The notes under the pieces are model-generated. The model was given only the letters and a program-made list of their open reading frames with translations. It had not been told where the DNA came from and ran no database searches. A program made the position numbers and the translations under genes. DNA of 64,000 nt from contig KN880435.1 of assembly GCA_000934385.1 (NCBI GenBank), positions 327,920-391,919 of the forward strand, written 5' to 3'. This stretch comes from Cylindrobasidium torrendii FP15055 ss-10. Lineage: Eukaryota; Basidiomycota; Agaricomycetes; Agaricales; Physalacriaceae. Shown here one piece after another: positions 32,643 to 45,407 of the stretch. Numbering within the stretch: the stretch's first letter is position 1; every line of letters begins with the position of its first letter.

Positions 32643-34805
32643 TTAGTACGCAAATCTAAAGTCCAACCGTTCGTTGCCTTCGTCCTTGGTCGTTTTGAGG
32701 TAGTTGTCCTGCTCCTCCTTGGACAACCGACCCCATTTGTTGTCTCTCCATTTGTTCAGCGTGTGGTAGAATACCCATGTGAGCGCGTAAAGGGCAAGGT
32801 TCATGCAGCAAATGGCAATGAGCACCTTGTTCCCGCGTTTGTAGAGTGGGGCGTCGTCTTTGCGATAAATGTTCGCCTGTGGAAGATGTCAGCGGGTGGG
32901 GGGAAAGACTCGAAGGAAGATGGAGACGCACGTAGATGATGCCGCCTGCTTGGACAAACATATTGTACACACTCGCCGAAACGGTACGTGTTCGTACACT
33001 GTACGAGTTCCGGGACGCCCAAGCCACCTCTGAACAGATCGTCAACTAAATGCGCACTAGGTGAAATGTAAAATGGACGTACGAATTGGATGGATATACG
33101 GAAATCCGGTGATGAGCGTCACCACAGCAAAGTACACCCAATCCGATGTGGCCTTGTTGAAAGTATACAACGCAACCAGCAATGGGAGTGCCCATATCTG
33201 AAGGATAATGGTAGAGAATACACGGCTGTTGATGACCTCTGAGAACCAGGCGGTGAAGAGGAGCATGATCATTCCGATGATGGTCGAGGGGATGGAGAGT
33301 AAGTTAGCTTCTGTAGTGTTGAAGCCGAGGTTACGCAAAGACAGCGTCAGGTATTGTTGTGGCGGACCGACGGGCACTAGATATCATAGGTGAGTCGATA
33401 AGAACGTCTGCGCGAGCTGACAACGTACTCATGTGTGTTAAACCCAGAATATAGATGGGCCACATCCTCCAGTCAGAAACAGCGTCGTATATCATGCGGA
33501 GCGTGAGACCCTGGCGATTGTGCATGTCGGACTTCGAAGGGTCGTCGCGCAAGACACTAAGGATGCCAGTCAGCCAAAGGTTTGTGAGTATTCAAGGTGC
33601 AAGACATACCGGTTCACCATAATGGTTTCTTCGCGGTCACTGAACCATCCCTTTGGTCGGTACCACGCTTTCGTCTGTGTCGGACCAGGAGGCATCATGT
33701 AGAACGAGGCCACGCCAGCGCAGAGAGTAAGCAGTCCCTCAATGAGGAAGAGGAATCTCCATCCAGCCCTTCCTCCAATACCGCGCATCTGTAGGATACC
33801 CGTCGCCAAGAAGGCGCTGATAATATCAGACAGGTAATTGGATATCCAGAAGAATGCAAGACGGATGGGAACTGTGGGGTCGTTGCATGAGAATATGCAC
33901 ACTGAAAGAAAAGGAAGAACTTGCGCTCTTTCTTCGTGTAGAAGTATGAGAGGTAGAGGACCACATCGGGGATGAAGCCTCCTTGAAGTGTACCGAGCAG
34001 GTATCTTTCAAGGTGTGAGAGAAACACAACACATAGCTCGGATGCAAGCCCACCTGCAGACGAGGAAAGACGTGCGGCCAGACAGCCAGAACTGCGAGAA
34101 AGCGACCACACTCCATAGGACCATCTGCCAGCCTCATTAACATCTGGCTGCCTCATCACGAGAGGAGTACTTACTTGTGTGGGTACCCACACATCTGGTC
34201 CGATCCTCTTCGAGATTAGCTGAGACGGCAGCTCTGCATATCTTGTCAGCTATTCGTTGCTTTGTAAGTAAAAAATAAAGGTACCAGCAATCAGGAAAGA
34301 CACCCTGAATAACGTGTTTCCCAAGTTGTAGTCGTTCGTAGTGAGCCCAAGGTCTTCGAGGAAGTTGTCCGTGTTCGCTTGGGACAAGTTCCCGCGGTCG
34401 AGGTCAAGGGCGAAGAACATAACACAGGCCCATATCATGATACGGATGTCAATTTTGCGAACGACTTGCTACTCACAAAGTCAGCATGAGTCCCACAATA
34501 GAGAACATAAAACGCGCCTTTTCCTCCCTCCAAGTCCATCTTGCCAGAGGATCGAACCGATGGGCATTCTCGTACTCAACTGGTGGACGGTACGTTTCCA
34601 GTGTCACGGGATCGTCGAAAACGGACACTTGTGTTGCCACCGCATCCAAATCATAGCGTCTGTTCTTCCTGGCACGCATATGCGCGAACAGGCCTGCCGG
34701 CGTATCATCCACAGGCGCGAGCGGCGGGACCTCACCCTGGGCCGTCGACACCTTTTTGTCGATGGACGACCGGTCATCTTCCTCGACGTGTAGAACCGTC
34801 GACAT
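32643..34805 (-). CDS. MFS transporter, allantoate/nicotinate permease-like (ACS family)
   Basis: This anion:cation symporter of the major facilitator superfamily belongs to the fungal Dal5/Tna1 group that imports organic anions or vitamins. The N-terminal cytosolic tail ([14 protein letters not shown]...) ends in WREEKARF. Then come [70 protein letters not shown] and [69 protein letters not shown] and the second six-helix half follow. The tail is [30 protein letters not shown] is diagnostic of the ACS family. The gene has about nine short introns and reads through. The substrate cannot be told from sequence. Confidence 0.88.
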
Positions 34806-35116
34806 ATTGATAGGCTGGGAAGGAGGAGGGGGAAGGAAAAAGCACCAACTTCGTGCTTATCTCTCCGGGCCTATATATCTACACCTACGGATTGCGAATA
34901 ATCCAAGCCTTTGGCGAGCACCAGCATTCATGGCGTCGACAACCTCCAGGATTGCGCGATCCGCCACATAGAATACGACAATTTCCTTTTCCGGACCAAA
35001 GAGGAACAAAGCAACCAATCGAACGGCAGACCAAGCAAAGGGGAGTGGGTTATCAATTCTACAAGCTGCAAGTTTTCTCTTTCTTTCGTGGTAACCTACA
35101 TATACAGTGCACCCGC
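34806..35116. other. Intergenic: permease promoter and CCT7 3' flank
   Basis: About 310 bp. An antisense-like open frame at 34857-35120 has no support. A TATATA run near 34870 may be the TATA element of the permease, 60-70 bp before its ATG. Confidence 0.45.
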
Positions 35117-36995
35117 TCACCGCCGTCCCATGCCACGGCCACGGCCTCTCAGCGCCCTTTGTGCTGTTCCCGGGGGCGCACGCGGACCAGCGTTTTGCTG
35201 CTCACTCTGCGGATTCCTCACCGTCTCGTCCACGCTAAGAATCAAGCATGCCGCCTCCGTCGCGCTGGCGATCGCGTTCAACTTCACCAGGCTAGGCTCC
35301 CACACGAACGCATCCATGTTGTTCCGCACTCCGGTCGTACCATCGACGTCAACACCAAACCACTTTTCTCCCGAACGCTGGTGCTTGTTGCGCAATCGGT
35401 TTAGGATGTCCGTCGAATCAAGACCCGCATTATCGCAAATTTGGCGCGGGATAACTTCCAGGGCCTTGGCAAATGCCAACATAATAAACTGCTGCTTTCC
35501 AGACACTTCAAGCGCCCGTTGTTGAATATGACGAGACAAGTCCAGCTAGAATAATCAAATGAGTACAGTCAATGCATATTCCGAATAATACTCACCTCAA
35601 TGGCACCTCCACCAGCAACAACATCGCCGTTCCGGACAGCACGCTTAACGACCATGATCGCATCATGCAGACTGCGTTCCACCTCCTCAATAAACTGGTC
35701 GGCACCACCACGAAGGATGAGAGTGCAAGTCTTTGCCTTGGGGCAGTCCGTGAAGAAGTTGTAGCGTTCGTTGCCAATCTGCTTTTCCTCGAACTGACCG
35801 CAAGTGCCGAGGTGTTGGGGCTGGATGTCCGAACATGTGGATTGTATCGAGCCACCGACTGCCTGCACAACACGCTTGAGGTCACCATCTGCAACACGAC
35901 CAGCACAGAAGATGTCACGATCGGCAAAGTACTGGGTTGCAAGATCACCAATGGGCAGTTTGCTGAGGACAACCTGGGCGCCAGTCTTCTCGATAGCATC
36001 GAGCTTGCGGTAAATAATTTCCCACTCGGCGTCGACGATAGCCTGGTAGTCGGACACCTGCTCGACACGAACTTCAGCGTTGTCCTTCTCAGCCTTGAGC
36101 TCGAGTTCGACGTTCAGGCAAACAATCTTTGGGTTGGTAAACTGCTTCGGCTGTTGCTCAGCACCGGCATATGTGAAGGTCTTCTTGAATGAGACACCCT
36201 TGACGAGCATGGAGTCGTGCATGCCACCGCCAGTAATTTTCTTGACACCAATGAGAGCCTCGTTAAGCTCGTCCTGGTCCAAGCACTGGATAGCATCGAC
36301 GACCATTTCGGAAAAGAAAGTTTTTTCGGAGTGAATAAGCTTAGACGACATTGATGTTGCAGCACACTTGAGGAGCAGGGAGCGGAAACGCCTGGAGATG
36401 GTTTAGATGTGGCGCATAACGCGCGGCTGAAAAAACGGACTCTGGATCGCTCTTCTCCACGGTGACTTGGATCTCTTTGATACGGTCAATAGCCTTGGGA
36501 CACGTTAGTGACGCGTAATAATTAGCACTGTACACGCACCAGCTGCGATGCTTTCCTGAAGCCTTTTACGATAATGTGCGGGCTGATTCCCTCCTCCACG
36601 AACCCACGGACCTCCTTCAGCAGCTGAGACGCAAGCAAAACAACAGATGTCGTGCCGTCGCCAACTTCGGCATCTTGCGCGCGCGCAATGTCGACCAGGG
36701 TACGCGCGGCGGGGTGGACGATCTCGAGGAGCTTCAAGATAGTTGCACCGTCGTTGGTAATCTCTGCATCACCGCGCTCGTTGACGATGAGCTTGTCCAT
36801 TCCACGGGGCCCGAGAGTGGTAGCCAGTGTATCTGCGATGGCCATACATGCCGAGATATTGGACAATAATTGGCCTTTTCCTTGGGACGTGTCGGTGCCC
36901 TCCTTGAGGAGGAGCACGGTCGGTTGCTAGCCCGAAATCAGCGTCAATATACAGGCAGATAAAATTCAGTTTACCATGGGAAGTCCCCGTTGCAT
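35117..36995 (-). CDS. CCT7: T-complex protein 1 subunit eta (CCT7)
   Basis: This is one of eight subunits of the cytosolic TRiC/CCT chaperonin that folds actin and tubulin. Five exons; the first is only 21 nt (36995-36975). Splicing gives [20 protein letters not shown]. Chaperonin motifs: [21 protein letters not shown] and [11 protein letters not shown] (ATP binding). Then come [74 protein letters not shown] and [11 protein letters not shown]. The last exon has [19 protein letters not shown] and ends with an RGRGRG tail. The eta subunit is recognised by the [19 protein letters not shown] segment and the arginine/glycine tail. It is divergent from RAD5 with 126 bp between start codons and the CGCGTCGCGT motif in the gap. 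Confidence 0.93.
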
Positions 36996-37088
36996 TTTAC
37001 TTGAGGATAGTGCAAACTAAGATGAAGGCGGGATGGAAGCAGGATGATCGAGTTTGCATCAAAGTCATATATTAGATAAACAGTCAGA

Positions 37089-37098
37089 CGCGTCGCGT
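37089..37098 (+). promoter_or_regulatory. CGCGTCGCGT motif in the CCT7/RAD5 divergent promoter
   Basis: The 10-mer lies 24 bp before the RAD5 ATG and 94 bp before the CCT7 ATG. It overlaps ACGCGT, the MCB core known for cell-cycle genes in yeast. The same 10-mer recurs at 43118, 44375 (minus) and 54989. Confidence 0.55.
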
Positions 37099-37121
37099 GC
37101 GTGACGCGCTTAATCACTGTA

Positions 37122-40100
37122 ATGGACGGCCACGACGCTTCAACCTTCTTTTCTGGCTCAGATAATGAAGACGACGCGATGTTAGTTGAGCAGCCCGACG
37201 AAAACGCGTCAGAACCGCTGTTCTTGGACGGCAGCGACGACGACAAGTCACCAGAACCATCCGAGAAGGCCAAGGGCAAACGGCGCGCCGACGACGCCTA
37301 CGACGACGCGGAATACATCGATGACGATGCGACCGAATCAACAGGAGGAGATGTTCCGCGCGCATCTAGTGTCAGTGACTTTGACTTTTCCGACCACCAT
37401 TCCCGCCACTCCTCTCCCGACCGTGACTCTCCTCCACCAGCCAAGAAGCAACGGATTGCATCCCCGGTCCGAGAAACCGCTCCCATACTAGATGCGCCAA
37501 CGTATATTGGCGAGTTTATCATTCCAAACGCATGGAGCAACATTTCTGGCAAGGGAATCGTGAAGGTTAATGACACCGTTCAAATCCGCCGGCCAAAACT
37601 CGAGACAAAGCCCAAGGCGAAACCAAAACCAAATGGTTTAGGAAATAAGCAAATATCTATCGCGACGATGTTCAAACCACAAGTAACTTCAGCGCCTACG
37701 AAGAAAAAGGCAGACACTATTGTTCGCTTGTACAACAAAAATGGCTCTGGTGCGATCCTAGCTCTCGACATATAGCCCTTCTCACTGCGTATAGAGTTTG
37801 GTAGACTCCCCCAGGAGACATCCTCGTGGGTAGCGCATCTTCTTGACTTGAGTAGAACAATCCCTTCCACTTCCTTCCCACGCTAATCCTTGGGCAGAGG
37901 TCGTTGAGCTGCGAGGCAAAATGACTGACTGCCCAGAGCGGCTATCCACTGGTGCCAGCCTCATAGTCACCGTGGACGTCTATATGCTGCCTTCTGCCTT
38001 CTCATCACGTTCGGTCGAACCTTTGAAGGATGACTTCATGTGGAAGGAGGGTGACGAGACGAGTGAAGAAATCAATCTCCGTGAACGCAAAGTAGCTCTT
38101 CTCAAGTTGTTCAAGCAAATTGGTCTTAAACCGCGCTCGGGCGCAAACGTAAAGCTATCCAAGGCAGATACCAAATTGAATGTCTCAAAGCCCAAGCGCA
38201 AGACGGAAATCGTAGGCGACGGTGAAGAGGTGGAGGTGGACGATGAAGAAGATTTGTCCAAAAGTGATCTTGACATGATTTACCAAAAGTCAGTAGCATG
38301 CCCTTCCCCCCTAGCGTTATCCTCACACCACTCCAGAGCTCAGCGAGGCGATAAAGATATGAAAGAGATGGAACCGGCAGACACCTTCGCAATGACTCTG
38401 CGTGGTTATCAGAAGCAGGCCCTTTGGTAAGATGAGCTTACGTACTGTCTGGATAATGCTGACCAGTGGCAGTTGGATGCAATCTCTTGAATCTGGGAAG
38501 ATGGATGTACGCGAGGCGTCGTCGATGCATCCATTATGGAGCGAGTGAGCACTGTTGTTTTGGCGCGCAAGACATGAGTCCTGAGCGTTGTTACAAGATA
38601 CACTTTTCCTCCTCGTGAAGACCCGAGCACAGGCGTATTCGACTTAACAGAAGAGGAAAAACCTTTTTATTTCAACCCATACTCCGGTGAACTGAGCCTC
38701 AAATTTCCCAAGTCGGAGAGGACTTGTCGGGGAGGTATCCTTGCGTGAGTGCGGTCAAGACCATTCAAATCAGCAGTCATTGACTTAATTCAACAGGGAT
38801 GGTAAGCATGAATGTCATGTCTACTAGCTATACACTGACACTTTAACGCCCCTTACCTTGCAGAGAGTAAGTCTCAAAATTCTTCACTAGTATTGTTCCG
38901 GGCTGACGGTGAATAGTGGGAATGGGCAAAACGTCAGTGTTCGCCTCGTTCATTGGAGAAGCACTGATGCAGATTCAGTATCATGTTGTCCGCACTGATA
39001 CACACAAATCTCGTGTCCGAGGAAGACAAGGCTGCCGCTGCCGCCTCTGCATTATCGACGAAAACACAACAATTACGACTGAACGCCGCCTTTAAATCAG
39101 TCAAGCGCAGAAGCAACAGAGCACCATCTGCTACGCTCATCGTCGCGCCAACATCACTTCTTTCTCAATGGGCCGAAGAGATGGAACGCTCAAGCAAACC
39201 TGGTGCAGTGAAGGTCTTAGTATGGCATGGCCAGAACCGCACCGACATCGAGGCTGCGGTGAACAGTGGGGAGGACGGCGATGCAGAAGAGATCCTGGAT
39301 AGTGAGGACGAGGAGGACTGCAAGCCAAAGAAGAAGAAAGCTCCAAGGATCCAGATTGTCATCACGTCGTACGGCGTGCTGGTCTCAGAGCATGCACGGT
39401 CAGAGAAAGGGCGGTCACCCATTTTTGATAGTAAGGTTTTCATGACTCGTTTACTTGTTTACTGACGGGTTCGCGAAGTGGAATGGTTGAGGGTGGTGCT
39501 AGATGAGGCGCATTCGTGTAAGAATCGAGCAAGTCGGACGGCGAAGGCGGTCTATGCGCTTCAAGCCCGTCGGCGGTGGGCAGTGACAGGAACGCCGATT
39601 GTCAACAAGCTAGAGGACTTGTTCTCACTCTTGTGCGTCCACTTCATATTGTACCAAAGATGAAGAATGCTTTCAAAAACGAAACATGCTGACAACAAGC
39701 AGGAGGTTCATCAACTTTAAGCCATGGTCCGACTTCACATTCTACAGATCGTATGTACGTTCCCTTCGGTGAGGTACGGAGATCCAACAATTTGTAGGTT
39801 CATCACACTGCCATTCCTGGCGCGCGATCCGAAGGCGATAGAAATCGTGCAGGTTATTCTTGAGTCTATTTTGTTGCGACGAGAAAAGAACATGAAGGAT
39901 TCAGATGGGAAGAAGATTGTTGATCTACCATCAAAGGAGGTAAGCTGCCCAACCGTGCTGGTGGTTGATGCCGGGTTACTCATCGTATGCTTGAAGATCA
40001 AGATATTAAAGTTGGAGTTCTCGATGGCAGAACGAAAGATTTACGACGCCATTTACGTGAATGTGAAGAAGAATTTCGACAGTTTACAGTCCAAAGGTTT

Positions 40101-41360
40101 GGTTGGCAAGAACTACACAAACTTGCTTGCCATGCTGATGCGGTACGTTGTCTTCGCCTTGCCATGGCGTGTATCTCACAGGCATGCAATAGCCTGCGCC
40201 GAGCCGTCTTACATCCCAGCCTAGTTCTCAACCATGAGGAGGAGCGCGCGATGTCTCCTGCCGGCGATGGTATTGTCGATGTCCAAGAGCTACTCGCCCG
40301 TCTCAAGGGCGGGAATAAGGATTCATCAACCTCGTCCCAGGAAACCGAGTCTACCAACGTCTTCGCTTCTGACGTTCTCTCCAAGCTCAACAATGATGAT
40401 GAAGATTCGGCGGAATGTCCCATATGCCTGGATGTGATGGAACGTCCAGTGATAGTGTCCGAGTGTATGCATAAGACCTGCAAGGACTGCATATTGATGT
40501 ATGTGGCGACGAGGGAGGAGAAAGGGCAGGAACCTGCGTGCCCGACCTGTGCGCATGCACCGATACGAGTCAATCAAATAATCGAAGTGATCAAAACGGA
40601 GGCAGATGCGCAGGATGGAGATGCTGAAGGGCCTGAAAGGCAATCAGAGGTGATGCTTAGAAAGAACAATTTTCAGTCATCGACGAAGATTGACGCCCTC
40701 ATCGAGCATTTGAGTGCGTCGTTCCTCGTTTAGCCTTTCCTTGATTGGGAATACTGATGGTGCAACAGAACGTTTGCGTGACCAAGATCCTTGTTTCCGC
40801 GCCGTTGTATTTTCGCAGTTCACAACGTTTATGGACCTTATCCAGAAAGCGTTGAGGCGAGAGATGTTCGAGGACTATCGTTATGATGGGACAATGGATA
40901 TCAGGAAGAGGACGGTAGCAATCAACAAATTCAAGGAGCCTTCGCGGTCACCAAAGGTGCTTGTCATTAGTCTGAAGGCGGGTGGTGTCGGCTTGAATGT
41001 ACGCATGATGATACTCAGTGACAATGGTTACTGACTAGGCAAAAGCTAACCAACGCGAACCACGTCTTCATGGTACGCTCATATGAATTTATCCTCCTTG
41101 GGCTAAACAAAACTTTTGTCTAGATGGATTGTTGGTGGAACGCAGCCACTGAAAATCAAGCCATCGACCGCGTGCATCGTCTCGGGCAGGAGAAAACTGT
41201 CTATGTGACGCACTTTATCATCAATGAGACCATCGAAGGGAGGATCTTGCAGATACAGAAGCGTAAGACGGCCATTGTGCAAGAGGCTTTTAGGGGAGCG
41301 GCGAAGAAGGCAGAGAAGGACAGTGTTGAGAATTTCAGGATTATCTTTGGGGAAGACTAA
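37122..41360 (+). CDS. RAD5: DNA repair helicase/ubiquitin ligase RAD5
   Basis: RAD5 (HLTF) is a SWI/SNF-type ATPase with a RING E3 domain that polyubiquitinates PCNA and remodels stalled replication forks. About eighteen exons assemble. The N-terminus is acidic and Ser-rich. The HIRAN domain has [18 protein letters not shown] and [19 protein letters not shown]. The Walker A region ADEMGMGKT is assembled from microexons of 5, 3 and 16 nt at 38797, 38864 and 38917. Next are [28 protein letters not shown] (Walker B DEAH), [25 protein letters not shown] and [11 protein letters not shown]. The C3HC4 RING is [14 protein letters not shown] then [10 protein letters not shown] and CPTC. The helicase C half has [26 protein letters not shown] and [20 protein letters not shown]. 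It is divergent from CCT7. All domains are present. Confidence 0.93.
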
Positions 41361-41990
41361 GAGGTGTATGTTAATTCTGTGTGTTGAAAAGCTGTTGTAA
41401 TCTATACCTCAAGATGAATTGGGTGGCATGCTATCATATATGTTTTTCGGCGAAATGATTCATTTGAAGCGACAAGAAGGCGATCATCGTTTTTTGTCAT
41501 AGACATTGACAAGACTCAAGATCTTGATGGCAAATCTTCCGGTAATGGCATGTCTGACGTAAGCACAATGCACAACGCTTGGTGCGATTAGAGAAAGCCT
41601 AATACATACATACATAGCTAATCTTTCACGATTCCGACGCAACCAATTATCGACGAGTACGTATACAGTTTTCCTGAGGGGAGGGAAATTTTAGGAAACA
41701 ACAGCTATCAACCCTTAATGAAAGGTCAAATCCAGCGAAGGTTATGGCTAAAAGTTGCACTGGAGAAATGCGTTGCATGTAGAAGCGGCTTTATTTCTGG
41801 TGTGGTTCTTCAGATCTTCAGAGCTTGGAATAACCTTGTGGGCCGTCATAGAACTGAATTCAATCAGGACATACGGCGATCTAGAATAGGAGTGCCGGAG
41901 TGAACCCGCTAGAAACAAGCAAGAATGCGTTCATCACGTACAGTATGTATACATCTTCTACTATATCTTTATATATCAGTTTACATTTCT
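41361..41990. other. Intergenic between convergent RAD5 and TPI
   Basis: AT-rich 3' flanks. A 61-residue open frame at 41718-41903 lacks support. Nothing else is seen in 630 bp. Confidence 0.5.
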
Positions 41991-43001
<1,011 letters not shown>

Positions 43002-43117
43002 TATTGCTGTGATTGGTGTTGGTGGTGGATGGTGGTGGTAGTGGTGCAAGGGAGAGTAGTAACGAGTAACGGTGACGAGCTAAATGATCTTATCTTGCAT
43101 GTCGATCAGTGGCTAGA

Positions 43118-43127
43118 CGCGTCGCGT
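43118..43127 (+). promoter_or_regulatory. CGCGTCGCGT motif upstream of TPI
   Basis: Second copy of the shared 10-mer, 117 bp upstream of the TPI start and 66 bp from the stop of the DUF1769 gene. Confidence 0.55.
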
Positions 43128-43192
43128 CACGGAGTCCAATAAATTATTCCATATTTCAAGTACTTATGTGAATATAGGTATCGCTGATGGGT

Positions 43193-44243
43193 CTAGTCAA
43201 TGTCCTCGGAATCCTCTTCCGGCCCAGCCTTGGCCGCCTGAATCTCTTCTTCCTTTTCAGGCTCAATGCACACACACCACAGAATCCTTCCAAACGGCTC
43301 TCCACCCCCATTCGCGCGTTCGCAACATACAAACCGTACAGGCTGCCCATCCCAGTACCGCATAAGGTCGAAAGAGAGACCACCAGGCAAACGGAGTGCC
43401 AGTGACGGATGGAATTCCAGGAAACCGTAACAAAAATCAGTCGTTATAACGTCCTCTGGTGTAAAAGTAATGGCCTTTCTATTTTCCTCGGTCGAAAAGA
43501 AGGCACGGCGCTGGGACGCGGTCTTCAGGTTTGATACGTCCGGGCGCGGTTTCTTGGACCTGGGCTTCAGCTTCGAGAGCCTCGACTTGGACGACGACGC
43601 AGACCCAGTGGATGCAGTGGAATCCAGAGAGCTAGACGACGAGCTCGGTGACGGTGTAGTGAGGGCCTGGTGGAGGTCTGTCGTATCGTCGGAAATAGAC
43701 CGTGTTGGCGGGAACACTGCTTCCTCTCCACGAGAATGTGCAAAGTGGGGCATGGTCGCGGCAAGCGGGGATAGCGCCCATGGCTTTGTACTCGAAGTAA
43801 GGTCATGCTCAAGCGTAGGATCAATGTAACTGGCAATCGCCTTAGCAATATGCAAAGGCCGGGTGGAATGAAAACGCACTTCATGAACTTGAGCGCTGCT
43901 CCACTGCCCCAGGGGAGGTTGAGAGGTCTATCAAACGTATTGCCGAAGAGTACATCGTTTGCAGAGTATGGTTTCAAGAACCGGCCTGTTGAATGGTCAG
44001 TTACACTGCCACCGACAGCGACTGGAGCGCACCTTGAACCTGGATGCTCCATGTAATGCCCTGCCTCTCCGGGCGTTTGAAGTACTCGCAGTCCTCGTCT
44101 CCAGCAAAACCCTTGATGTTTACGACGATTGAGCCTTCGAACGCGTCCGAATGAATTTCAAAGGGTTTATTTGCGTTCACTAGCGCAGAGATGGGTTCCA
44201 GCTTATCCAGACTGGGGCCAGCGAGTACCTGGAGAGATGGCAT
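43193..44243 (-). CDS. DUF1769 family protein
   Basis: This fungal protein of the DUF1769 family has three exons. The N-terminal domain reads MPSLQVLAGPSLDKLEPIS, then FEIHSDAFEGSIVVNIKGF, ITWSIQVQGRFL, NDVLFGNTFDRPLNLPWG, SGAALKF and YIDPTLEHDLTSSTKPWALS. The family signature is the VLFGNxFDRP...G.ALK...IDP block. A Ser-rich linker follows (SPSSSSSSLDSTASTGSASS), then basic KPRSKKPRPD. The C-terminal part reads RRAFFSTEENRKAITFTPED, DFCYGFLEFHPSLALRLPGG and an acidic tail. The fission yeast member (Duc1) has been linked to PI(4,5)P2 binding at cell membranes. That role is not demonstrable here. It is divergent from the TFIIIC gene, 189 bp apart, with the shared 10-mer between. Confidence 0.85.
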
Positions 44244-44374
44244 GGATGAAGGAACGAGAGAAATGGGAGAAAGGAAAGAGAAAGAAGAGCTCCGCAGACG
44301 TCAAGCCAGGGAGACGGGTGGTTGAAAACAAGGTGACCGTCGTCACTGATGAAGGCGTCGCATAACCGATCGAG

Positions 44375-44384
44375 ACGCGACGCG
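44375..44384 (-). promoter_or_regulatory. CGCGTCGCGT motif in the DUF1769/TFIIIC divergent promoter
   Basis: Third copy of the 10-mer, on the minus strand (ACGCGACGCG on plus), 49 bp before the TFIIIC-subunit ATG and 132 bp before the DUF1769 ATG. Confidence 0.55.
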
Positions 44385-44432
44385 CGCCGGTCCGAGATCC
44401 GTAATTAACTCTTGCTTTCCCCACCACCAGCG

Positions 44433-45209
44433 ATGAACAAACCATCAAGCCTTGTACCAGGCTATGTCCAGGTGGACGACTTCAGCGAGGACGTAGTCGG
44501 GGAAGATGAGGAGGAAGTTGTCTATGTGACCGTGGATCTGGAGAACGTCGAGCCGTCGTTGATCCCAAGCTCAAATTCATACAGACTCATTGTGTGTGCC
44601 CTATCTCCTCTCTTTTCTTTCTCTCTGACTGCATTCAGGGCTTGGATACACCCACTCCGTTCATGCAGCTCAGCGGGACCGCACTGAAGGGCACACATGA
44701 TTGGATGATGGGTTCTGAACTCGTTTTCACAAACGCTCAAGTGCAGGGATTTCCGCCTGATGAAGCCAGAGGTGCATATCGTCTATCCCTGCATCACTAC
44801 CACATATTCAGCCGTTACAGCTTCGTCGTCCAAGATTGAATACATTGCCAACAGCGAACAACGCATAACATTTCGCGAGATCCGCTTGCAGGACAAGGAC
44901 GCGAAGAAGAATGGCAAAGACAAGCAGCCCGCCACGTCCCAAATTACGATAGACCCCGTTCTATTAGAAGATTACGAATCAGATTCCGAGCAGCGTTCAA
45001 AGCGGCAAAGGACAACCAAGAGCATGGCAGAGGAAGTCCATGGAGTGGACAGTGACGACGACGAGTTTGTGGACGGCGCGGATCCATCTTCTGCGCGCGG
45101 CCGCGGCCGTGGTCGTGGTCGCGGTAGGGGCAGAGGACGAGGCAAAGGAAAAGCGAATCCGAAGAGCAGGGCAGAGGTTTCGTCAAGTTCGGATAATAGT
45201 GAGGTTTGA
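44433..45209 (+). CDS. TFIIIC triple-barrel subunit (tau55/GTF3C6-like)
   Basis: This is a small subunit of RNA polymerase III factor TFIIIC, needed for tRNA gene transcription. Three exons: after SNSYRLI a 48-nt intron joins to GLDTPTPFMQLSGTALKGTH, and a 40-nt intron (44772-44811) joins FPPDEAR to AVTASSSKIEY. The triple-barrel domain reads EEVVYVTVDLENVEPSLIPS, DTPTPFMQLSGTAL, DWMMGSELVFTNA, then NSEQRITFREIRLQDKD. The C-terminus is disordered and charged (LLEDYESDSEQRSKRQRTTK), with an acidic stretch and an RG-repeat tail (about nine RG units) before PKSRAEVSSSSDNSEV. The barrel matches the family well. The RG tail could bind RNA or DNA. Confidence 0.82.
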
Positions 45210-45407
45210 TTGTTTTGCTCTGTGTCTATGTATGTTTTCCATTCGCACTTCGGCACATGCATGGTCCCGGGAAATGATTGTTACAGTTCAAGAAAGTCAC
45301 ACTCCGGAGCCCAATTACAAAAACACATCAATGGCTCTCAACATTGGCAGCTCTACCGTCCTGCAGCAATAACTTTGGGAAGCTCATGCACATGCTTAAT
45401 AGCCCAC

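Noticed and set aside
35572..36192. 206-residue plus-strand frame
   Set aside because: Antisense shadow of CCT7, whose sense frame carries all chaperonin motifs.
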